The notes: a model not told the origin generated them from the sequence alone. A stretch of 13,225 bases of DNA from Eubacterium sp. (GCA_017419895.1 JAFOKI010000172.1:1-13225); one strand, 5' to 3'; counted from the stretch's first letter, positions 1 to 8,437 are shown. Translations and numbers: made by a program.

Positions 1-3000
1 AGGAAGTGTCAGCGTATCGACCGCGGACTGGATGCTGCGGGCTTTCGTGCCTGCCGCTCCGGCCTGCTCATCAACAAAGACGTCCGTATTGGACGATGCG
101 TTGATTGTTACATCGCCGAGTTTTACAGTCTGCTCAACGTTTGCGTAACGGCTCGAGATACCATAGTAACCATTGAACGTTCCGCCCTGGATATCATATG
201 TCCCCGCTGCCGCCGCGTAGATCGGCGCGCAGAAGTAACTCCACCAGTCAGACTCGGACGGCGCCGCAGCCGCGGTGTAAGTGCCGCCGTAGACTGTGAT
301 GTTTGCCGGAGCCGTGGTGTTATTTGTTCCGATAGCTGCAAAGAACGAGTTGATCGTCGGGCCGGTACCGCCTGCTTTACCGAAGACTGCTGTACCATTA
401 TCCAGCACATATACGCCGTACATACCGTCGCTGCCTTCGCCGGTCGCAGTGAGTGTTCCGTCCTCGATGGTCAGCTTTCCACCGTCAACATCAATCAATG
501 ATTTGCCATCAAAGTTCTTTCCATTTTCAGGTCCGGTGATCTTTCCGTTTCCGGTGATAGTCAGATCGCCCGTTCCTTCAATGGAGAGGATTCCGGGAGC
601 ATTCGATTTTACTTCTTTTCCGTCAAGATCCAGCGTGATCTTCTTATCAACTACGATACCGCCTTCTTCAACATTCTTCAGAAGTTTGACGGTATTGTCC
701 GCCTCAGCAGCTTCAACAGCAGCTTTCAGAGTTGTGAAATAGGATACTTTTTCACCTGCTGTCACAGAGGCTGTCGCTTCTCCAATGGTGTACGGGAAGT
801 CAGCTTTTGTTGCCTCATCTGTATTATCAACAGCATGCAGTTTGTTGCCTTCAGCATCCTTACCGCACAATCCGTCATCTGGTTCTACTGCAAAGAGGCC
901 GCCTGTGATGAATTCTGTCTGGTCGCCCCAGGTTCCGACCCAATCTGTGTATTTGCCGCCGGTGATCGAAATGTCGGTCGGACCTGCAGATTCAAACCCT
1001 ACATATCCATCAAGCAGACCATCTGAAATCGTAACTTTGCTTTCACCGGTCGCATTGCTGTACAGAGCATAATTACCCGCGATGGTTCCGCCGGTCACTT
1101 CTACATCGGCCTTCGATCCGCTCATGACCTGAATGCCCATGTAGGAACAATCGCTGTCACTTGTATAATGGCCGATCGTTCCGCCAGTGACCGTTACTTT
1201 TCCGCCATTATTGTAGAACATGCGGATAGCGGATGCTTTCTTGGCATCGACAACGCCGCCATTAATAGTGACCTTGCCGGCTGTATAGTTGTCAATAGCA
1301 TAGGCCGCGCTGCCTGCACTTGCGTTATAAAGTGTTCCGCCATTGACAGTCAGTGTTCCCTCGTTACGGATCAGGTTGCTTGCATAACTGCCGGAATAGT
1401 CATCGGAGCCGTCCCATGTCCATGTCGGATCAGCACCACCTATCAGTTTGCCGCCTTCGCCGCTGTCATTGATAGTAAGTGTGCCCAGGTTTCTGATCAA
1501 AGCCGAAGTTCCGGTCGAACCGCATACGCCTACTACCGTTTTTCCGTTCAGGTCAAGAACGACATTCTTACCCGCCGGGATCGTCAACGCATAACCTGTG
1601 ACATCGATGTTCTCATCTGCGACCATCGTGATCGTGGTCTCAGTTCCATCTGCCGGTACTGCTGCTACAGCAGACTTAAGAGAAGCATATCCGACATCTC
1701 CGATCTTGGCGACGATTTTGCCGAGTTTGCTCGTCCCATTACCAAGATCTTCCCAGGCATAGCCTTCGGGAGCATCTATCGCAACATTGTTGTTCTTTGT
1801 GATGCTGACCTTTGCAGGCGCCGCATCAAAAGCAGCATTTGCGGATGCAGTCATCTTGATTTCTCCGCTGAACGTACCGCCATTCAGCGCAAGCCCGAAT
1901 CCTTCTTTTGCATCGTTATCGCTTGCATATACCTCGATATCGCCGTTTATAACGCTGCTGTCCTGTACAGTCACATTAACAGACGGGTAAGTCGCATAGC
2001 GGCAAACATCAAACGCAAAGTCGCCATTTTTTGCATTGATCGTTGTGTCTTTTACGACCACATTACCGTTATTGTTCGAAAGGACATAACGGCCTGCGCC
2101 CGGGAGATTCGTTCCATCAAGCGTCACTCCATCAAGTGTCAGGTCACTGTAATTCTGGACCAGCATCTTGACACCACTATCAGCAGTACTCGTAATAGCA
2201 CCATCCTTGATAGCGATCGTATTGCCCTTTTCAAGGTGCAGTCCCTGGTTCTCAGTGCCTGTCGATCCTACCGGAGACTCCGATACGGTGTAAGTGTGGC
2301 CGCCGAGGTCGATCGTGATGTTCTTGGCATCCTTTTCCGCAACAAAGATTCCTGCCCCTTCGGAATCCTTAAGGAGCATGATTGTATCGCCTGTTTTGGA
2401 AGCAGCGACCGCATCCGCCAGGGAAGCATATCCAAGCGTGCCTATCTGGGCAACTGCCACGCCTACTGTGAATGGATATTCAACATCGCCGCTCGCCATC
2501 GGATAAAGTCCTTCAGCGCAAACCGCCGCATCCGGCTCTACTGTGAAATATCCACCCTCAACAGTGAATTTAGCCGCATCTGTCGGAATCGGACCGGCGT
2601 ATTTACCGTCAGTAACTGTGATCTTGCCGCCTGAAGTTGCATTGCTGATTATGCCCTCTCCACCACTAAAGGTATTATCAGAGAGTGTAACATCCATGCC
2701 GCTTGCATCTTTCAATCTGACTGTGTAACCCTCTTCTGCGTTAGCAGTCAGCGTATTTCCGGAGATCGTTCCTGCACCATCGCCTCCGCTGATGTTGATG
2801 CCATTCTTGACACCGGTCACAGTGTTGTCAGTGATCGTCAGGTCTTTCACGCCGGTAAGCTGAGCAAAACTATGGCCTCCCGTCACTTTATTGTTTGTGA
2901 TCGTGACTTTGTTCGCTCCTGCATTGGAGGCTACGCGGACCGCAACGGTAGTCGTTCCTTCGCCTGCGAATTCACAATCTTTAACCGTGATATTATGCGC

Positions 3001-5748
3001 GTAGTTATACTTGCCTGTTGTATAAACTTTGTCAGCAATTTTTGTGCTCGGGACATCGATGAACGCATCATCATAGGTCTCTGCATCATAGGCGAATTTC
3101 ACGTTCTGAATCGTCAGAGTATCAGTGCCATTGTATCTTCCGTCTCCATCAACGTAGAACTGACCTGTCACTTTCTTTCCATCGCCGTCAACAGTCAGGT
3201 TGAGACCGTCTTTCTGATGGACAACAGCTACTTCCTTGACATCAGCGGTGAGTTTGACTGTTACATCGCCGGTCATCTCGTGAGCCGAATCGAGAGCTTT
3301 CTGAACGCTCTTGAATTCCTTGGAAGAATCGCCGGAAATGACCTCCGCAACCGCATCGACAAGTTTGCCATTTACATAGGTATCGCACCTAGTCCAGACA
3401 TCAGAGTCCGCCGGGAACTTATCTTTAAAGTTTTCCCTCGTAACCGCTTCTCCGGCTTTCTCACAGTCGTTGAACCAGAAATTGAACGGGCTCGTCTGGG
3501 CATAAACGTTAAGATCCTTATCGAAAGTACAGTCATTGAATTCTGTGTCCACATAGGCCGCTATAACATCATAGCCGGTATTGCCTTTGCTGAACTCACA
3601 ATCAGTGAAAGTAACTTTTTCCACGCCGCTGTAAGACGTCCAGCCATGGAGTTTGCTGCCCTTGACATTGACCGTTCCTCCGCTGCCTCCGTCAATATTG
3701 AAAGGATATACAGCATCGATCTCACAGTTATTGATCACGATGTTTGCATTGCAGCTTTCACGAAGCACACCGCGGAAAGAGCCGCTGATGTCAGAGTTCT
3801 TTACGGTAAATGTGCCGGTCGCCGGGACTTTCTCCACGAGTATAGTAGAGTTCCACGTACTCTGTCCGCCACCTGTGAATGCCACATTATCGATCACGCA
3901 GCCATCAGCTTCTACATTGATGAGACTCTTATAGCCGCCGTTTGTGATATTGCCGCCGTCGATTTTTGCGTCACAGATAGTAATATTAGGATTGGTGAGT
4001 TTAACTCCATCGCCATTACTTGTTGTGATTTTGAGTATGGTAGCATCTTTGCCAGCGCCTTTAACAGTTACGCCTTCCGGAATCACTGCCGTTGCAGGAA
4101 GTTCGACTTCTCCTGCAATTACTTTGACAGTATCACCGGATTTTGCCTCTGCAAACGCATCTTCCAGAGTCACATACTCTTTATCCCCGATCGATGCAAC
4201 ACGACGCATTGCCGGTGTGATGTATTCCTGCTCACCATCAACATTGACGATTATCTCGCCGCCGTTGAGAGTGCCGCCGACCTTGCGGTCATCGACCTGT
4301 ACGAGACCGCTGATGACAGTCAATTTATCAGCTTCGGATGCTGCCGGGAAAGCGCCTTCAGCCGTGCAGTTATTGATATTGACCGTATACTGAAGTACTT
4401 TTGAACCACAAGTTTCTTTTACATTGAAAGCAGCCTTGTTGGATTCCGAAGATTTGAAACTGCAGTTTTCCGCAGTGACTGTGTATCGCTTAGTGCCATC
4501 CTCATTGTAAGCAAGGATGGTTTTACCAGCACTGTTGAATGTGCAGTCTGTATATGTGATATTTCCGGAATATGCCCACATGGAATAATCCTTGGACGTA
4601 ATACCGGATGCTTCGGTTCCAGGTGCATTGAACGTGCACTCGGTAAAGTTCATATCACCGTAACTAAAGAACTTTCCATTGATTGTGCAGTCTTCCATGT
4701 TGATGGTGCCTGCATGCTGGAATCCGTGATAGTTAACATTGCCGAAGTTGAATGTCACAGTCTTGAATGTAACGCCATCAGCCAGTCTGCTTATATCTCC
4801 AGCAGTTGTATGGGTAAAGACCACTCCATCAACATTGCCCTGGATCGTACCATTCTCAAGTTTGCTCGGAAGCGTGTATTCACCCGCTTTGAGGATCTCA
4901 AGCGTGTCGCCGGCTTTGTAGGCAGCGAATGCGGAATCGATCGTCAGGAATCCACGGTCGCCGATTCTGGCAACAACGGCATCGACACCATTGACCTTGG
5001 CAGTGCCTTTGATGATCAGGTTATAAGCAGTAGTTTCTGTATCAGATTCGAGCACATACAGACTCTGATCTCCGGCCTGCACATTATCAAACGTGCAGTC
5101 ATTGAAGATCACTGTCGTGTCCGCATTTACAGTACCTACAGCGAGTCCGGGCTTTTTGGTGAGATTCTCGAACTTGCATTCATTGAATGTAAGAGTTCCG
5201 ACCTCAGAACCGTATTCCTCATGCGTCTTGGCTCCGCGGTAACCCGTGAATGTGCAGTTGTTGAACGTAGCATCGCCCTGAGACACCCAGACGTCATACT
5301 CGCTTGCGGCATTCGAATTGAACGAGCAATCTGTGAATGTCGCATCGCAATTCTTCTGCTGTCCATTATCCTGGGTCAGCATGATCGCATTGACAAAGTC
5401 AACATCTTTAAAATTCAGTTTCCCAGCGAATTCGAGATAGCCGTGTTCCCAGCTGCCTTCAGCGTAGGATTTGGACTCATCTTTTATCGTCATATTCTCA
5501 AAGCTGAGAGTGCCATCGTTAGCCGCGCGGAGCGAACCGATACCCTGGCCAACAGCCGTCAGCGTGTTATCATTGCCCTTGATCGTCAGCTTTGTTACTG
5601 CACTGTCGACAGCAAGAAGCGGGGTGCTTCCGTGTGACGCGCCGGTCGTCCAGGTGACATCATCAAGAAGTTCGATCGTGACTTCGCCGCTCATTTCATT
5701 TGCTGCAGCAACTGCCTCTTCAAGTGACGCGTACTGCTCATCGCCGAT
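1..5748 (-). repeat. Array of beta-helix modules with IGD..Y.SL cap motifs
   Basis: Cap motifs start near residues 288 (IGDEQYASLEEAV), 549 (IGDRGFLTIDSAF), 807 (IGDKEYVTLEDAF), 1091 (ISGDSSKEFKSVQKAL), 1389 (IGTLGYASLADAV), 1636 (IGDVGYASLKSAV) and 1949 (diverged, SYFTTLKAAV). A partial eighth (ARSIQSAVDTL) lies at about 2185-2203. Spacing is 236-313 residues. Each cap is followed by a GDT[IVL] or EVTIELL strand and then short repeating rungs. Modules 5 and 6 end in a related tail, VEPD...C, leading into Y.[FY]T[VI]G just before the next cap. Divergence between modules is high, so this is old duplication and not recent tandem copying. Confidence 0.85.
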
Positions 5749-6609
5749 TTTGGCTGCAACTTTCACGATATTGAAATTGACCGTCTTTGTTCCCGTAAAG
5801 TTGCCTGTTCCGGTGATCGTGATCTTAGCTGTTCCCGCTTCTGTGTTGTCACTGTAAACAGCATCGAAGTCTGTACCTTCGACCAGCGTATACTCACCCA
5901 GCTTGAGCGTCATTTCTGGAATGATTGCTTCGCCAGTATAGAACTGAACCGGTATTGCCGGTGTCGTTGTGTCCACAATATCAGCAACATTGATAGTAAA
6001 ACGCCTTGTGACTTCACCTGTGTAATTCCCAATTCCGTTGACCGATACATACGCTCTGCCAACATTTGTATTGGCGTCGAAAGAAACCGTATAGTCCGTC
6101 CCCTCTTTGAGATCGCTGACATCGAACGAAGAATCGTTTGATATCAGTGTAACTTCAGGTTCAATCGCAAAACCGGTATAAGTCTGATCAGAAATAGCTC
6201 CGATTCGTATGAGTTCTTCCAAATAGACTTCACCGGAGCGATTCGCCGGTGCTTTTTTCGGCGCCTTGGCAGGCGTCCCGTTTGCGGGCGTTTCATCCCC
6301 GCCCGATTCGTTTGTAACAGTCACATCATCCGTTACATCCGTTTCAGTGACTTCCGTTTGCGGTACATCCGCAGGAGTTTCAGTCTCCTGTTTTTCAGTC
6401 ACCGCCTCCGGCACCGTTCCCTCCTCGTTGGGAGTTTCAACAGTGTCCGCCTCAGTCTCGCTCGAACCGGTATCGTCCACTACCGTGTCCAGTTCTTCCG
6501 TAACCGCTGCGCTGTCGGTATCAGCGTAAACGAACGGAAGAGCCGCCGACGGCATCGTGGTGATCACCATAGCTACGGCGAGGAGGATCGTCAGAAACCT
6601 CTTCTTCAT
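1..6609 (-). CDS. Giant exported surface protein with Ig-like repeats and modular beta-helix (3' end outside window)
   Basis: The frame is open from the ATG at 6607-6609 to base 1 (2203 codons, no stop), so the C-terminus and any cell-wall anchor are not visible. GGAAGGAG at 6618-6625, 8 nt upstream, supports this start. Residues 1-29 form a signal peptide (MKKR, hydrophobic core, probable cleavage after VYA). Residues 30-125 are a Thr/Glu/Asp/Pro-rich linker. Residues about 140-282 hold two Ig-like repeats (YTG...EGTDY...GTGNFTG). From about 284 onward the protein is a right-handed beta-helix (pectin-lyase-like) array of seven full modules plus a partial eighth, each opened by an IGD..Y.SL..AV cap motif. 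Rungs read TF.[ND]CTF up to residue about 1212 and GG[TKVL] afterwards. Proteins of this build in gut Clostridia are surface adhesins or glycan-facing proteins. No catalytic site is recognisable, so the function is unknown. Some related beta-helix proteins are polysaccharide lyases, which cannot be excluded. The call as an exported repeat protein is strong. Confidence 0.93.
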   Translation of the reverse strand, partial: MKKRFLTILLAVAMVITTMPSAALPFVYADTDSAAVTEELDTVVDDTGSSETEADTVETPNEEGTVPEAVTEKQETETPADVPQTEVTETDVTDDVTVTNESGGDETPANGTPAKAPKKAPANRSGEVYLEELIRIGAISDQTYTGFAIEPEVTLISNDSSFDVSDLKEGTDYTVSFDANTNVGRAYVSVNGIGNYTGEVTRRFTINVADIVDTTTPAIPVQFYTGEAIIPEMTLKLGEYTLVEGTDFDAVYSDNTEAGTAKITITGTGNFTGTKTVNFNIVKVAAKIGDEQYASLEEAVAAANEMSGEVTIELLDDVTWTTGASHGSTPLLAVDSAVTKLTIKGNDNTLTAVGQGIGSLRAANDGTLSFENMTIKDESKSYAEGSWEHGYLEFAGKLNFKDVDFVNAIMLTQDNGQQKNCDATFTDCSFNSNAASEYDVWVSQGDATFNNCTFTGYRGAKTHEEYGSEVGTLTFNECKFENLTKKPGLAVGTVNADTTVIFNDCTFDNVQAGDQSLYVLESDTETTAYNLIIKGTAKVNGVDAVVARIGDRGFLTIDSAFAAYKAGDTLEILKAGEYTLPSKLENGTIQGNVDGVVFTHTTAGDISRLADGVTFKTVTFNFGNVNYHGFQHAGTINMEDCTINGKFFSYGDMNFTECTFNAPGTEASGITSKDYSMWAYSGNITYTDCTFNSAGKTILAYNEDGTKRYTVTAENCSFKSSESNKAAFNVKETCGSKVLQYTVNINNCTAEGAFPAASEADKLTVISGLVQVDDRKVGGTLNGGEIIVNVDGEQEYITPAMRRVASIGDKEYVTLEDAFAEAKSGDTVKVIAGEVELPATAVIPEGVTVKGAGKDATILKITTSNGDGVKLTNPNITICDAKIDGGNITNGGYKSLINVEADGCVIDNVAFTGGGQSTWNSTILVEKVPATGTFTVKNSDISGSFRGVLRESCNANIVINNCEIDAVYPFNIDGGSGGTVNVKGSKLHGWTSYSGVEKVTFTDCEFSKGNTGYDVIAAYVDTEFNDCTFDKDLNVYAQTSPFNFWFNDCEKAGEAVTRENFKDKFPADSDVWTRCDTYVNGKLVDAVAEVISGDSSKEFKSVQKALDSAHEMTGDVTVKLTADVKEVAVVHQKDGLNLTVDGDGKKVTGQFYVDGDGRYNGTDTLTIQNVKFAYDAETYDDAFIDVPSTKIADKVYTTGKYNYAHNITVKDCEFAGEGTTTVAVRVASNAGANKVTITNNKVTGGHSFAQLTGVKDLTITDNTVTGVKNGINISGGDGAGTISGNTLTANAEEGYTVRLKDASGMDVTLSDNTFSGGEGIISNATSGGKITVTDGKYAGPIPTDAAKFTVEGGYFTVEPDAAVCAEGLYPMASGDVEYPFTVGVAVAQIGTLGYASLADAVAASKTGDTIMLLKDSEGAGIFVAEKDAKNITIDLGGHTYTVSESPVGSTGTENQGLHLEKGNTIAIKDGAITSTADSGVKMLVQNYSDLTLDGVTLDGTNLPGAGRYVLSNNNGNVVVKDTTINAKNGDFAFDVCRYATYPSVNVTVQDSSVINGDIEVYASDNDAKEGFGLALNGGTFSGEIKMTASANAAFDAAPAKVSITKNNNVAIDAPEGYAWEDLGNGTSKLGKIVAKIGDVGYASLKSAVAAVPADGTETTITMVADENIDVTGYALTIPAGKNVVLDLNGKTVVGVCGSTGTSALIRNLGTLTINDSGEGGKLIGGADPTWTWDGSDDYSGSYASNLIRNEGTLTVNGGTLYNASAGSAAYAIDNYTAGKVTINGGVVDAKKASAIRMFYNNGGKVTVTGGTIGHYTSDSDCSYMGIQVMSGSKADVEVTGGTIAGNYALYSNATGESKVTISDGLLDGYVGFESAGPTDISITGGKYTDWVGTWGDQTEFITGGLFAVEPDDGLCGKDAEGNKLHAVDNTDEATKADFPYTIGEATASVTAGEKVSYFTTLKAAVEAAEADNTVKLLKNVEEGGIVVDKKITLDLDGKEVKSNAPGILSIEGTGDLTITGNGKITGPENGKNFDGKSLIDVDGGKLTIEDGTLTATGEGSDGMYGVYVLDNGTAVFGKAGGTGPTINSFFAAIGTNNTTAPANITVYGGTYTAAAAPSESDWWSYFCAPIYAAAAGTYDIQGGTFNGYYGISSRYANVEQTVKLGDVTINASSNTDVFVDEQAGAAGTKARSIQSAVDTLTLP
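5764..6192 (-). repeat. Two tandem YTG/GTDY Ig-like repeats in the surface protein
   Basis: Residues about 140-206 and 212-282 align with each other: YTGFAIEPEVTL versus YTGEAIIPEMTL, LKEGTDYTVSF versus LVEGTDFDAVY, and GIGNYTG versus GTGNFTG. This repeat is widespread in extracellular proteins of Clostridia and Coriobacteria, usually as a spacer or stalk. Here it links the acidic linker to the first beta-helix cap. Confidence 0.85.
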
Positions 6610-6642
6610 AACACTAGCTCCTTCCAGTTGAAATAACAAACC

Positions 6643-6686
6643 CGCGATCTTTCGTCCACTCTCCGGATCGCGTTACATAAGTAACG
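6643..6686 (-). promoter_or_regulatory. Two overlapping hairpins in the surface-gene 5' leader
   Basis: Stem A is a perfect 6-bp stem, CGTTAC/GTAACG, with an ATAA loop (6671-6686). Stem B is a perfect 7-bp stem, CGCGATC/GATCGCG (6643-6649 with 6666-6672), with a 16-nt loop. The two share bases 6671-6672, so full pairing of both at once is impossible. A 12-bp palindrome CAAAAATTTTTG lies further up the leader at 6714-6725. No known riboswitch was recognised. A regulatory role is inference. Confidence 0.45.
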
Positions 6687-6765
6687 ATTATTGTTGTGAA
6701 ACAGAAATCCCGACAAAAATTTTTGCCAGGAACGACCCATATATTCAAAACATGGTCACAATGAA

Positions 6766-6793
6766 ATTATAGCAAAGGCACCATAAAAATCAA
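6766..6793 (-). promoter_or_regulatory. Sigma-A promoter with extended -10 for the surface protein gene
   Basis: On the minus strand a -35 box TTGATT (6788-6793) is followed after 16 nt by a perfect -10 TATAAT (6766-6771), itself preceded by TGC, which makes an extended -10. Transcription would start near 6759 and give a leader of about 150 nt before the ATG at 6609. This is the best promoter match in the window. Confidence 0.75.
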
Positions 6794-7030
6794 CAAAACA
6801 GACCGACTGTTCTGAATTTTCACACGCTGTTGGCGGGGTCTAAAAACATTGAAATCTCAACATTTCGAGGCTGCTGCGAAAATCATGTTTACAATAACAC
6901 TTCATGTATACACAGTATTATCCGCGTGTGCATGTGTGCTGGTATACGTGCACCCCAAAAATTACCGTTTTTGTTGATAAATCAACGTTTTTCACACTTT
7001 GAGTATAACCACTTTTGTCCAACAGATGTC
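6794..7030. other. Gene-free stretch between promoter and terminator, with short dyads
   Basis: No credible gene was seen; the short open frames here lack a ribosome site and any protein-like pattern. The stretch holds a perfect dyad GTTGAT-AA-ATCAAC at 6973-6986, flanked on both sides by CGTTTTT. It also holds a TGTATACA palindrome at 6905-6912 and most of a 9-nt direct repeat TGTCCAACA (7016-7024 and 7027-7035). The bases are A/T-rich compared with the flanking genes. The dyads could be regulator sites for the surface gene, but nothing proves this. Confidence 0.4.
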
Positions 7031-7060
7031 CAACAAAAAATCGGCAGTTTTGCTGCCGAT
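7031..7060 (-). terminator. Intrinsic terminator after the carboxypeptidase gene
   Basis: Read on the minus strand, a perfect 8-bp stem ATCGGCAG/CTGCCGAT (7040-7047 with 7053-7060) has a 5-nt loop and runs directly into TTTTTTGTTG. It lies about 97 nt past the carboxypeptidase stop codon and separates the aldolase-carboxypeptidase unit from the surface gene. Confidence 0.9.
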
Positions 7061-7156
7061 CTTGTATACATTTGCTGAAGTTTTATGCAGGGTCGAACCT
7101 GTTGCGGAGCGGCTTTGTCGGCTGACGGTTCGTTGTGCGGACCGCTGCCCCGGACA

Positions 7157-8434
7157 TTACGCCGCGTCACTCAGATCCTCATCGTCCTCTTCTTCTTCCT
7201 CAGATGAGCCGCCGAGGTCCTCGATGTCGAATATCTCGACCTCTTCCTCTGTCTCTCCCGTGTCAGGCTGGATGCCGACTTTGCCCGGTGCCTCCCCGCC
7301 TGAATAGTAATCTCGGATGTACTTATACAGTCTCTTGGTGTCAGTGAAACGCTTGTCGCTTCCGAGGACGACTGTGACGTACTGCTTACCGCCGTACTCG
7401 TACATGCCGACGAAGCATCCACCGGACAGTGTGTCCCAGCCGGTCTTGCCGCCAAGATGTCCTTTGTAACCCTCCAGGATCAGATCGTTCGTGGTGTCGG
7501 CGTAGTTTTCCCTCTCGGGATGGTTCGTCGATGTGAATTCGTATTTTTCCTTGAGCAGGATCTCACGGATCTTGTCGTACTTCATCGCTGCGATGTCGAT
7601 AAGCGCGAGGTCATAACAGCTCGAATAATGTCCGTCTGTGTCGAGTCCGTGCGGGTTCTTGAAGTGCGTGTTTTCGCAGCCGAGCTCTTTTGCCTTGGCG
7701 TTCATTGCCTTGACGAATTTCTTGACGCTGCCGGACGTACCTTCTGCGATCGCGACTGACGCGTCGTTCGACGACTGGATAAGGAGCGTGTTCCAAAGGT
7801 CTTCCGCAGTGAATTTATCGCCCTTTTCGACCCACATGTTACCGTCTGGCGTCTCGACTGCCTTTTGCGAGAACTTGATTTCTTCGTCGCCGGCAAGCTT
7901 GTCCATTGATACCATCGCGGTCATAAGCTTGGTCGTGCTTGCGTTCGGGAGCTGCTTGTTCGCGTTGAGGTCGAACAAAATCTTGTTTCCGTCCGTAACG
8001 CACATAACAATCGCGGCTTTTGCCTTGAGTTTCTTGATTTCCGCGATGTTGCCCGTCGTGACCGTTATCGGCTCGCTCTCGTACTCTTTCGCCGTGAAGC
8101 TTCTGTTTATAACAAAGCGCCATTTGCTGAACGCGAGCGTTTTCCAGTCGTCCGGGAATTTGACCTCGACCGAGGCTTCCTTCTCGTCCGGCATTTCGAC
8201 CGCGCCGGCATCGACCCATTCTTCCTCGGCTTCGCTCCAGCGCTGGATGACTATGTCGCGTCCGTTTGCCGGATTGACTTTGACCGTCTGCACGATATCC
8301 GTTTCCGCCATCGGGTTGAGATCATAAACGATGCCGTCCATGGTCGTCGGTTTGACCAGATTGATGGCCAGCGCTCCGACAGCGGCGATGATGAGCACCG
8401 CGAGTGTTAATCCTTTTATAAGTTTTGCTGCCAT
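7157..8434 (-). CDS. D-alanyl-D-alanine carboxypeptidase (penicillin-binding protein, peptidase S11)
   Basis: A 425-aa serine DD-carboxypeptidase that trims the terminal D-Ala from peptidoglycan stem peptides outside the membrane. All three active-site motifs are present in order: STTK (Ser166, Lys169), SSN (Ser221, Asn223) and KTG (330-332). Residues 8-27 are a hydrophobic signal or membrane anchor. Residues about 35-130 form an extra, probably beta-sandwich region before the catalytic domain, which is unusual for DacA/DacF proteins. The end (about 393-425) is a very acidic Glu/Asp tail in place of the amphipathic membrane-binding helix typical of PBP5. The start follows the aldolase stop by 3 nt, with AGGA inside the end of the aldolase gene, so translation is probably coupled. 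Activity is well supported; the roles of the extra domain and tail are not known. Confidence 0.93.
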   Translation of the reverse strand: MAAKLIKGLTLAVLIIAAVGALAINLVKPTTMDGIVYDLNPMAETDIVQTVKVNPANGRDIVIQRWSEAEEEWVDAGAVEMPDEKEASVEVKFPDDWKTLAFSKWRFVINRSFTAKEYESEPITVTTGNIAEIKKLKAKAAIVMCVTDGNKILFDLNANKQLPNASTTKLMTAMVSMDKLAGDEEIKFSQKAVETPDGNMWVEKGDKFTAEDLWNTLLIQSSNDASVAIAEGTSGSVKKFVKAMNAKAKELGCENTHFKNPHGLDTDGHYSSCYDLALIDIAAMKYDKIREILLKEKYEFTSTNHPERENYADTTNDLILEGYKGHLGGKTGWDTLSGGCFVGMYEYGGKQYVTVVLGSDKRFTDTKRLYKYIRDYYSGGEAPGKVGIQPDTGETEEEVEIFDIEDLGGSSEEEEEDDEDLSDAA

Positions 8435-8437
8435 TTT

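Noticed and set aside
1168..5637. Long plus-strand open frames (1168-2634, 2872-4404, 4714-5637) opposite the surface gene
   Set aside because: They lie exactly in codon register with the surface gene and exist because that gene rarely uses TTA, CTA and TCA codons. Their translations are Cys/Ile/Arg-rich with no domain pattern, and no ribosome site precedes them.
1..6609. The surface gene as a frameshifted pseudogene
   Set aside because: The same codon phase holds from the ATG to base 1, with continuous repeat pattern and no stop, so the visible part is intact.
6643..6686. A cyclic-di-GMP type riboswitch in the surface-gene leader
   Set aside because: A short stretch resembling AGAGTGGACGAAAG occurs, but the conserved joining segments and second stem of that class are not visible.
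6830..7078. Small plus-strand open frame in the intergenic region
   Set aside because: It starts with a non-ATG codon, has no ribosome site and spans a terminator hairpin of the opposite strand.
7093..7132. CGAACC...GGTTCG stem downstream of the carboxypeptidase as a possible tRNA-like element
   Set aside because: Only one 6-bp stem is present, with no cloverleaf, T-loop or anticodon arm.
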